From Clostridiales bacterium (GTDB lineage Bacteria; Bacillota; Clostridia; Saccharofermentanales; Saccharofermentanaceae): DNA of 38,436 bases. Below the pieces are notes generated by a model that was given only the letters and a program-made list of their open reading frames with translations, had not been told where the DNA came from and did not search any database. Below, piece after piece: positions 24,838-32,176 of this stretch; the first letter of the stretch is position 1; the number at the start of each line of letters is the position of its first letter. Location of the stretch: the NCBI GenBank assembly GCA_017509245.1, contig JAFWQC010000098.1, positions 1 through 38,436 of the forward strand, given 5' to 3'. A program made the position numbers and the translations under genes.

Positions 24838-26307
24838 ATGAGTCGTCGAACGATAATGATCTTTCCTGAATTTGAAAATATGGACGTGATCGATTCCATC
24901 AGGGAAAAGTTTGATCCGCTTGCAAAGCTTGTCAGACCTCATATCACGCTCGTGTTTCCTTTTGAATCCGATATGAGCGATGAGGAATTGTCCAAAATCC
25001 TGGACGAAAGGCTTAAGGAGATTCCACAGTTCAACATTATCCTTAAAGGATTTTCCAAGCACTCAGGCCCTGCCGGCAACTGGCTTATGCTCGATGTAAT
25101 ATCAGGCGGAGGAACACTCAAAAAGATCCACGATATCTTTTATGCAAATGAATTCAAGTCTTTTGACCTTGGGTTTGAATATGAACCGCACATGACCGTT
25201 GGGAAGTTTAAGTTTGAAAAGCAGCTTGATGATGCCTATGAGACGGTTAAGAAAAAGAGGGATTCTTTCTCCTGCAAGGTTACTAAGATATCCGTTGAGA
25301 TGATCGGTGAGAATGAAGCGTCGATCATAATAGTCGAGAAGAGACTGAGAATACCCGCACCTGCCGGGAAAAGTGATTTCCCGCGTTCTTCATTCGGAGC
25401 AAAAAAGAATACTGACAAATATCAGCCACCGGCAAGACTTGCTGACGTAAGGACTTACTTCAGGGACGAACGTTACAGCGAAGCACGCGTTCTTTTGACG
25501 AGAATCGGCAATGATGAATTTGGTCCTGAAGCAGATCTCATTGATGTATTGTGCTGCTACCAGGTAAGGGATACGGAAGCTCTTCTTAACAAGGTCTCTT
25601 CCGGCGCCCGCGCTGTAAAGATGCTGTTTTCGCGCCATGAGATGAAAAAACTGGCAACTGACCTTGATTCCATAGAGAATGATCTGGTGGTCCATATGGT
25701 GGAGTACTGTTTCCTCAACCTGATGATAAATGGATTATCAATTAAAGATATGAATGCACTTTACCGGAAAAATACAGGTCCTTCCCCAAAGCGCCCGTCG
25801 GCATTTTCGCAAATGGATAAGGAGGACATGGAAAACTTCCGCAGGGAAAAGGCGATGGAAGAGGCAAAAAATCCTTATGAGTTCGATGTTTTCGAGGAAA
25901 TGGATGACATAAGGGTGAAGTACAGGAGTGCTGTTACAAATCCATACAGGGACTTTTCAAGCGTAGCCTCAGCGAACCTTCATCTTATTGCCGATCTCTT
26001 CACTTTGGCAGAGCGGTCAGACCGTTACTATAATCCGTATTACAATGACAACGGTGTTTCTGTAAGGCGTCCGGATGTAAGAGAGCACGACTATGGTGTC
26101 AACAAGCCGCCTAAGAAACAAAGAGATATTATGGAAAGCGGCGAGGACATTGGTGGCGCAGGAAGCGGTGAAAGCGACAGCGGCAGTTTCATATACGCAC
26201 TCATAACAAAGCTTGATGAAAGATTCCCGACTGCTGAAGAGAAGATCAAGCACCGCGATACACTTATGGAACAGATAAAATATGAGGAAGGGCAGATCCT
26301 GTCCTAA
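24838..26307 (+). CDS. 2H phosphoesterase fused to a large unknown C-terminal region (operon gene 4)
   Basis: 489 residues. Residues 1-170 form a 2H (LigT-like) phosphoesterase with both HxT motifs, H35-I-T37 and H118-M-T120, so the active site is probably intact. 2H enzymes act on 2'-5' or cyclic phosphodiester bonds. A linker (170-200) leads to a helical module (about 210-250: ERYSEARVLLTRI..EADLIDVLCC) resembling the module of genes 1 and 2. A long charged, probably alpha-helical region and a Gly/Ser/Asp low-complexity stretch follow (about 437-450). The fusion is unusual, as LigT proteins are normally about 170-190 residues. Substrate unknown; nucleotide-signal or RNA-end processing are options. 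Confidence 0.78.
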   Translation: MSRRTIMIFPEFENMDVIDSIREKFDPLAKLVRPHITLVFPFESDMSDEELSKILDERLKEIPQFNIILKGFSKHSGPAGNWLMLDVISGGGTLKKIHDIFYANEFKSFDLGFEYEPHMTVGKFKFEKQLDDAYETVKKKRDSFSCKVTKISVEMIGENEASIIIVEKRLRIPAPAGKSDFPRSSFGAKKNTDKYQPPARLADVRTYFRDERYSEARVLLTRIGNDEFGPEADLIDVLCCYQVRDTEALLNKVSSGARAVKMLFSRHEMKKLATDLDSIENDLVVHMVEYCFLNLMINGLSIKDMNALYRKNTGPSPKRPSAFSQMDKEDMENFRREKAMEEAKNPYEFDVFEEMDDIRVKYRSAVTNPYRDFSSVASANLHLIADLFTLAERSDRYYNPYYNDNGVSVRRPDVREHDYGVNKPPKKQRDIMESGEDIGGAGSGESDSGSFIYALITKLDERFPTAEEKIKHRDTLMEQIKYEEGQILS

Positions 26308-26344
26308 ACGGATAAAAGGTAAAAATACAGAAAAGGAGAAAACT

Positions 26345-27031
26345 ATGGGATTATCGGATTTATTCAAAAAGAAAGACAAGGCAAAGAAGGAACCTGAACA
26401 GACCAAGCCTGAAGTTGATGTAGAAGCAAACACAGACGGTTGGACTGCGATCGAGAAAGAGTTCTTGAGAGCATATCCCGGACAGACTAACCCGAAGCAT
26501 TACGGGACACTGGTCAAATGGTCTCTGGGCGGTAATGATCCCTTGGACGGAATCAGCATTTACGACGGCGGTTCCTACTGGCACTTTGTCACGTTCGGTT
26601 TATCAGAGATATACGGAAAAGAGACTGATAACAAGGATATAAGCGGTTATGGATATGAGATGACCCTTAAGCTCAAAAAATATAAGTTTAAGGATGAGGA
26701 GAGGGAACTGAAGAATATCTGCGGAATACTTCAGGCCATTGCAAGAATAACGTACAACAAAGGAGAGCTCTTCCTGCCTGATGAGTTTATCCGCACAGGG
26801 CAGCAGACCGGAATGGATGCTGATCAGGAATCCAACATCACCGGTTTTATAACGATCTCTGACACATCTGTAAATACAATTGATACGCCTAACGGAAAAG
26901 TTGAATTCGTAGAACTTATCGGTATGACAGATTCCGAACTTAAGACGCTGTCGAATAAAGCATCCGTAGTAGAGATCTATAAAAAGCTGGGTTCTGATCT
27001 TACGGATTATCACCGCGATCCTGTTGCGTAA
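26345..27031 (+). CDS. SUFU domain protein (operon gene 5)
   Basis: 228 residues. A charged leader (KKKDKAKKEP) precedes a suppressor-of-fused (SUFU) domain, shown by DPLDGISIYDGGSYWHFVTFGLSEIY and later FVELIGMTDSEL. Bacterial SUFU domains occur in polymorphic-toxin loci as immunity proteins and elsewhere as general binding domains. The start is ATG 26345 behind AAAGGAG; the frame is open from 26282, but that part overlaps gene 4. No toxin gene is adjacent. The assignment is solid; the immunity role is inference from the superfamily. Confidence 0.88.
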   Translation: MGLSDLFKKKDKAKKEPEQTKPEVDVEANTDGWTAIEKEFLRAYPGQTNPKHYGTLVKWSLGGNDPLDGISIYDGGSYWHFVTFGLSEIYGKETDNKDISGYGYEMTLKLKKYKFKDEERELKNICGILQAIARITYNKGELFLPDEFIRTGQQTGMDADQESNITGFITISDTSVNTIDTPNGKVEFVELIGMTDSELKTLSNKASVVEIYKKLGSDLTDYHRDPVA

Positions 27032-27080
27032 GGCAGGTCTGGCAGCATCTAAAACGGATTGCTATCCGGAGGTATGAATT

Positions 27081-28115
27081 ATGTTGGATATCCAGGCAAA
27101 AAGCATTAAAGAATTTATTGACTCGATCCCTGGGGAACGCGAAGGTGCAGTAAAGCCTACAAGAGCGCAGTTTACGAGACTTTTGTCCACTCCTTCCGCT
27201 GCGCGCAGAGTGCCGGGTATTCCTGTCTACATGAATGAGGATGAGGATTACCATTGCAGCGCTGAGGAAGCGAATGAGGTCAAAGCTTTTCTTGATCGTA
27301 TGTTCCGTATCAAGACAAAGGACGATCTGATCAACTATCAGAGATACCAGTTCATGCCAAGTGTTCACTACGAACAGTTCATGACATTCTGGAAGAAAGC
27401 TCCGCTCTTTGATGTGAATGAACTTAATCCGCAGGGAAGAGCTGGCTTTGAATCATGCTTGAAAGATGCGGAAGCGTTCTATCCCCTCGTTCAGGAACAT
27501 GGTTTCTATGCCTGGGATATCAGTGAATACATTAATCTGTGCAGGATCGCAGCTGCAGCCGGAATCATCAGCGATCAGGACTTTAATGAGATAGTTGACC
27601 GTTTTGTCTGCAAAGCTCAGGCGTTCTATCACTCATTTAAGGAATATGCTTTGTCTTATCTGTGCGGAGCGGTATATTTTATGGCCGCTGAAAATGGTGT
27701 TAAGAAAATCGATCCGTTCCTGGATATTCAGAAAAAAGTAGTTTCCAATCTCTTTGAAGAAAATGCTGCCTGGAATTACTTCTCCTGGTACAGACCGCAA
27801 GAACGTGAATGGGCACAGATCTATCCCGGCAACAGGGCGTGTTTTATTACCAAAGCTGCCTATGAGAACGGTATCGGATATATGTACCGCGAAAAGGGTG
27901 ATCCCGATCATCCGGACAGCGGCTGGAGATTCTTCAAAGGCGACGAACCTGATGATTATGTAAATAATCCGGATAATACAGTGATAGTAAGCTTAAACAC
28001 TATCTGTAATCTGAAACCTGACATTCTGGCATATCTCGAAGCACCATTTAACAGTGCTTACGGTTGGAATGGCAAGGACTGGGTCAAGGAGCCTTTCAAC
28101 CCGCCGAAGGATTAG
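27081..28115 (+). CDS. DUF1266-DUF2185 (Imm33-like) fusion protein (operon gene 6)
   Basis: 344 residues. The middle (about 60-235) has the DUF1266 pattern (W-I/D-S/E..NLCRIAAAAGIISDQDF..A..FYHSF..Y-CGAVYF). The C-terminal part (about 250-330) matches DUF2185/immunity protein 33: IGYMYREKGDP, DSGWRFFKGDEPDDY, VSLNTICN, DILAYLEAPF. These domains are known from polymorphic-toxin immunity arrays. The gene follows the SUFU gene by 49 bp and behaves as the operon's last member. Two immunity-type domains next to each other without a toxin suggest an orphan immunity cluster or a different use of the fold. Confidence 0.8.
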   Translation: MLDIQAKSIKEFIDSIPGEREGAVKPTRAQFTRLLSTPSAARRVPGIPVYMNEDEDYHCSAEEANEVKAFLDRMFRIKTKDDLINYQRYQFMPSVHYEQFMTFWKKAPLFDVNELNPQGRAGFESCLKDAEAFYPLVQEHGFYAWDISEYINLCRIAAAAGIISDQDFNEIVDRFVCKAQAFYHSFKEYALSYLCGAVYFMAAENGVKKIDPFLDIQKKVVSNLFEENAAWNYFSWYRPQEREWAQIYPGNRACFITKAAYENGIGYMYREKGDPDHPDSGWRFFKGDEPDDYVNNPDNTVIVSLNTICNLKPDILAYLEAPFNSAYGWNGKDWVKEPFNPPKD

Positions 28116-28212
28116 AATAAACAAACTGAATTAGGATACCTGGAAATTAGTCAGAACAATATAAAGTAGATCAAGTTTTGCTTTGTGTTTTTAGAAAGTG
28201 GGGATAAATGAT

Positions 28213-29103
28213 ATGACTTTTTCTGATAAAGATCTTTATAAGCGTTTTTTGGTAATGATAATGTCTGTTTTAGTCGTTGTCATTAGTTTTTCTTCGGTTG
28301 TTAATGCGGATTTTGGCCCCAAGCCTTCTTGTGAAGTTACAGTTGTTAATGCACCTGCTGATGAATACTATATTGCTTTGCTGACTAATGGCTGGAGCCG
28401 CCATGACGAGTATAGTTACAAAGACTATTTAAGTGATAGAGAAAACGAAGTAATCCAGTTTATTAATGATTATGAAGATGAAGAAGGATACCGGTTGTTT
28501 TGTAATTTCAATGTGTTATTTTTTCGATCTAATGAAACTCATAAATACAGATTTTACGATCAATCTTTTCCCGGCACCTATAAGATCATGATTGTTACGT
28601 TGGATGGCACAGTCAAAGTTAGCCCGGCTGTAACGCAGAAGGCATTTTCGGCGAAAATGATATATGATTTTGCTTCTAATACGATTCAAGAAAAATATAT
28701 AGGCGTGTATACAAATTGTATTCCCTGGGTTTTTGTCTTTGCCTTTATTACATTGCTCAATGAAGGATTAATTCTGTTGGCATTTAATCTCTTCCGCAAG
28801 AAAAATATCTTACCGTTTCTCACTATAAACATTATTACGCAGATCATTCTTAATACAGCTAACATCATTTGGTATATATCCGGAAACATCGATCACTATC
28901 CCGGGGTATGGGTAGCAATAGAAATCGTGATAACGGCTATTGAAGCGGTTTGGTACAGCAAAAAGCTGATCAGAAAGGATGGCTCTGTATCGGTCAGGAG
29001 AAACATCCTATACGCAATTACTGCTAATCTGGTAAGTGCATTGACTGATATGCCGGTTCTTATTATTTTGATGCTTTTCCCGTTTTTCAGAGAAAGCTTA
29101 TAG
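28213..29103 (+). CDS. AT-rich exported/membrane protein of unknown function
   Basis: 296 residues. A signal-like segment (about 12-32, ending SSVVNADFGPKPS) is followed by an extracellular part (about 33-165) containing YYIALLTNGWS, then four membrane segments from about 170 to the end. The family is familiar as Clostridial hypothetical proteins with an ADFGPKPS start after the signal, but has no named function. ATG 28213 has AGTGGGG about nine bases before it; GTG 28198 is an alternative. Codon use is visibly more AT-rich than the neighbours, which hints at later arrival. No terminator is seen on either side. Confidence 0.72.
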   Translation: MTFSDKDLYKRFLVMIMSVLVVVISFSSVVNADFGPKPSCEVTVVNAPADEYYIALLTNGWSRHDEYSYKDYLSDRENEVIQFINDYEDEEGYRLFCNFNVLFFRSNETHKYRFYDQSFPGTYKIMIVTLDGTVKVSPAVTQKAFSAKMIYDFASNTIQEKYIGVYTNCIPWVFVFAFITLLNEGLILLAFNLFRKKNILPFLTINIITQIILNTANIIWYISGNIDHYPGVWVAIEIVITAIEAVWYSKKLIRKDGSVSVRRNILYAITANLVSALTDMPVLIILMLFPFFRESL

Positions 29104-29179
29104 TAACAGAGGGAGATACTCATAATTCATCTGAAAAATGAAGCTCAAGTGAGTGTTGGGGAAAGGTCATAAATAGTAT

Positions 29180-29710
29180 ATGAGAACTCTTTTTATTGGC
29201 AATAGCCACACATATTTTAACGACATGCCAAAGCTCTTTGCTGATATATGCAGGGAAAACGGTGTTGATATGCAGGTAACCATGCTTACGAAGGGCGGTA
29301 TGGGGCTGGATTATCATGCGGACAATGAACAGACCAGGTTTAATATTCTATTCGGTGATTACGATTATATTATCCTTCAGCATGTGGCTCACCCTATGGG
29401 TGAGTTCTCTGTCATGGAAGAAGCTACAGGCAGGATAATGGAATGGATAAAGCAGATCCGTTCAAAAGCCTGCTTTTTTATGACCTGGACTGAAGAAGAC
29501 AATGAGGCTTTTCAGAAAGAGATGTCTTCAAGATATAGAAGACTTGCGGATAAGTACGGATGTAAAGTTGCTCCGGTCGGAGAAAAATGGTGGCTTCATA
29601 TCCGTGAGCATCCGGAAATCGATCTGTATTATGAGGATAGGCGGCATCCTTCAGTTGAAGGATCCCGGTTAGCGGCGCAGACTATCTATGATACGCTGTT
29701 TAACGCTTGA
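29180..29710 (+). CDS. SGNH/GDSL-type hydrolase
   Basis: 176 residues, cytoplasmic by appearance (no signal). The start MRTLFIGNSHTYFND gives the block I nucleophile Ser9 (GNSHT instead of GDSL). KGGMGL carries the Gly of block II, and D153-xx-H156 (DRRHPS) supplies the Asp and His of the triad. Such enzymes hydrolyse esters of lipids or sugars; the substrate is not evident. The RBS is weak. Its last 11 bp overlap the end of the convergent diguanylate cyclase gene. Confidence 0.82.
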   Translation: MRTLFIGNSHTYFNDMPKLFADICRENGVDMQVTMLTKGGMGLDYHADNEQTRFNILFGDYDYIILQHVAHPMGEFSVMEEATGRIMEWIKQIRSKACFFMTWTEEDNEAFQKEMSSRYRRLADKYGCKVAPVGEKWWLHIREHPEIDLYYEDRRHPSVEGSRLAAQTIYDTLFNA

Positions 29711-31109
29711 ATTCGGGGTGCTCAGCGTAGTATTTGTCCTTGTCTTCGTACATTCGTTCATCAGCGAGCTTTAAGGCGTTGGTTATGTCAGACGAATCAT
29801 TCTGGTAACTGTAGCCGAGTGCGAAAGAGACATTCTTATAGTGTCTTGACAGAACTTTTACCTTATTGCACTTATCGATGATGTCTTCTTCTGATGTGAA
29901 GGAAAGGAAGATCATGAACTCGTCTCCGCCGGCCCTGTATATCTCATCTCCGATGAAGACGTTCTGAAGGATTATGGCAGCATTCTTGAGGAGCAGATCG
30001 CCTGCTGCATGTCCTTCGTTATCGTTGACTCTCTTAAGGCCGTTCAAGTCTGCAAATACTATGCCGATACCTTTGAGCGAACTGTCTGCATTGCTCCTTA
30101 AGCTGTCGATCTTGTTGTTCATCTCGTTCCTGTTCAGAACGCCGGTGAGCATGTCTATCGAACTTAAGATCTTGAGTCTTTCAAGCAGCTTGTGATTTGC
30201 AATCTCGGATGCGACGAAGTAGATGGTAAGCTCAAGAGTTTCCTTGATCTTGACGGCATTTTTGGTGTCGAAGTTGCATGCCCAGATGTAACCCAATGTC
30301 TCATCGCCGACATCAAGAGGGAAGAGCACAAGGCTGTCTACATGTTTCTCGGTAAGTGAGTCATACCAGGCGGGATTTCTCTCTTTGATGTATTCCCAGT
30401 CATTCCTGTTCTTAACGATAAGGCCGTTGCTGCCGCCGATCGTATCCTTCCATGAGAGGGTGAGCTTATAGAAATCGTCATTAACAATGCCATGCATGCT
30501 CTCGAGCATTGAATATTCATTGCGTGATTCGCAGAGAAGTGAACATGTGCCGGCTTCGTTGTCTGTGAGCAGGATTACGCACGACTGTGCATCACAGATC
30601 TTTCTGATATCGGAAATGACTTCGTCCATCGTGTGCTGGAAGTTTGTTGCGCCCCTTAACTTGATGCAGGTGTTGAGAACGGCAGAAGCCGTTGAGGCGG
30701 AAGATGTGTTGCTCATCTCTTCGCTGTCAGCGCTCTTGGTCAGTATCTGTGAATATGTGCAGTAGTGGATATTGCCTTCGCTCTGCAAAGGAACCATGTA
30801 AAGGTTGAACCAAAAATCGTATCTCTCGGGATGCACATAAGTATGCATCGGCTGCTTTAAAACGGCACATCTGTAGCAGAAATCCTCGAAATTCAGATCC
30901 TTCGGGAAGTAATTCTGGTAAAGGCTGTTCGGAACGAATTTATCCGAAAGCATCCTGGGTGCTGATTCATCGATTACCTCGATGGAAGCAATGTAGGGAG
31001 CGTTTCCCGTGACGATCCTGATATCGCCGTATGAACCATCTTCTTTTGTTTCAACAGAAATGATGCATGTCATTACATCGATCATGTCAACAAAACTTTT
31101 AAAGTCCAT
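29700..31109 (-). CDS. Diguanylate cyclase with GAF-like sensor domain
   Basis: 469 residues making c-di-GMP. The C-terminal GGDEF domain (about 310-465) has an intact active-site GGDEF at 394-398 and DMLTGVLNR at its start. The residues before it are FIGD-EIYRA, so the inhibitory RxxD site is lost (Phe in place of Arg). A GAF-like domain (about 160-300) precedes it, and the N-terminal 130 residues form an unassigned sensor with several Cys. No membrane segment, so it is cytosolic. ATG 31109 follows GGAGGC. An extended -10 box (TGATAGAAT, - strand, 31144-31152) lies upstream. It overlaps the SGNH gene tail to tail. Confidence 0.9.
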   Translation of the reverse strand: MDFKSFVDMIDVMTCIISVETKEDGSYGDIRIVTGNAPYIASIEVIDESAPRMLSDKFVPNSLYQNYFPKDLNFEDFCYRCAVLKQPMHTYVHPERYDFWFNLYMVPLQSEGNIHYCTYSQILTKSADSEEMSNTSSASTASAVLNTCIKLRGATNFQHTMDEVISDIRKICDAQSCVILLTDNEAGTCSLLCESRNEYSMLESMHGIVNDDFYKLTLSWKDTIGGSNGLIVKNRNDWEYIKERNPAWYDSLTEKHVDSLVLFPLDVGDETLGYIWACNFDTKNAVKIKETLELTIYFVASEIANHKLLERLKILSSIDMLTGVLNRNEMNNKIDSLRSNADSSLKGIGIVFADLNGLKRVNDNEGHAAGDLLLKNAAIILQNVFIGDEIYRAGGDEFMIFLSFTSEEDIIDKCNKVKVLSRHYKNVSFALGYSYQNDSSDITNALKLADERMYEDKDKYYAEHPEFKR

Positions 31110-31288
31110 GGGCAGCCTCCAGTTATTAAGAATTATTGATATTATTCTATCACACCTGACATTTTAAATCGTTGTGAATATATAAATATTTTGAGGAATT
31201 GTTGTGATAACGACTGTACCATTATTGACCCTGCATCTGTAGTAGTATTGTTTTCATCAGATATCTTAAACGGTCAAGGAGGCATGAA

Positions 31289-32110
31289 ATGGTATTTCTA
31301 CAGAACTTCGGACTGAGTGCAAAACGTTTATCATGTCCGAATATATACCCGTATAACGTTTTCAGAGGCAGGGAAGGAATGGTGTTCTTTTTCGAGCCCG
31401 TAACAGTCTTGTACGGGAATAACGGTTCAGGCAAATCCACACTGCTCAACCAGATCGCGAACAAACTTAATTTAACAGGAAAAGAATACGCCACACCCAA
31501 CCGTTATGGAATGGAAGATTACTGCGGAATGTTTTTATCCGAATGTACATATGAACCCGGTGCTGATGAATTTGGCCGGAAGCTTAAAGCCATTCCTTAT
31601 GACAGCCGATATATCAAGAGTGAGGATATTCTGTATGAGATCAAGAAAATCCAGCAAAAGTCGGTTCTTGAAGAGTGCCTGTCATATGGCCTGGTAACTG
31701 ACGGGATGAACCCTAATGAAGCACGCGGGTTTCTGGATTCCAATGCCGGAAGAAAACTTCGGGAGAATGTATTGTTTGCTCAGGAGAAATACTCGAACGG
31801 CGAGACCGCATTTCAGTTATTTGATGAATTCATAAAACCTGATGCTCTTTATCTTCTGGATGAACCTGAGGTCTCTTTGTCGCCGTCAAATCAGGTGAGG
31901 CTTGCGCAGAAACTGAATGACATGGCAAGGTTACTCGGGTGCCAGTTCATTATTGCAACGCATTCCCCGTTCATGCTCGGAACACTGATTGCGAAGATAT
32001 ACAATCTGGATTCAAAAGACTTTAAAGTATCTGATTGGACGGAACTTGAAAATGTCAGATATTTCTACAACTTTTTTATGGAGCATCAGAAAGAATTCGA
32101 AGATGAATAA
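31289..32110 (+). CDS. AAA/ABC-type ATPase, stand-alone
   Basis: 273 residues. The Walker A is GNNGSGKST (43-51), the Walker B is ALYLLDEPE (D191-E192), the H-loop His225 is in IATHSP, and a degenerate ABC signature SNGET starts at 169. This pattern is that of the AAA_15/AAA_21 (OLD-like, SMC-like) single-domain ATPases common in Clostridia, not of transport ATPases; no permease is nearby. Related ATPases occur in defence loci, often with a nuclease, but none is next to it. The start is ATG 31289, six bases after AAGGAGG (31276-31282). It ends at a convergent terminator with leuS. Confidence 0.85.
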   Translation: MVFLQNFGLSAKRLSCPNIYPYNVFRGREGMVFFFEPVTVLYGNNGSGKSTLLNQIANKLNLTGKEYATPNRYGMEDYCGMFLSECTYEPGADEFGRKLKAIPYDSRYIKSEDILYEIKKIQQKSVLEECLSYGLVTDGMNPNEARGFLDSNAGRKLRENVLFAQEKYSNGETAFQLFDEFIKPDALYLLDEPEVSLSPSNQVRLAQKLNDMARLLGCQFIIATHSPFMLGTLIAKIYNLDSKDFKVSDWTELENVRYFYNFFMEHQKEFEDE

Positions 32111-32116
32111 CAAAAA

Positions 32117-32160
32117 GGAAGGCTGCCTTGTCTAAGGCAACCTTCCCGGAGTTTATTTTT
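32117..32160. terminator. Bidirectional terminator between the ATPase gene and leuS
   Basis: A 13-bp stem with one mismatch 32117-32129/32134-32146. On the - strand it is followed by TTTTTGTT, directly ending leuS; on the + strand a looser T tract (TTTATTTTT) is at 32152-32160. Confidence 0.85.
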
Positions 32161-32176
32161 CGCGAGCGCCCGAAAA

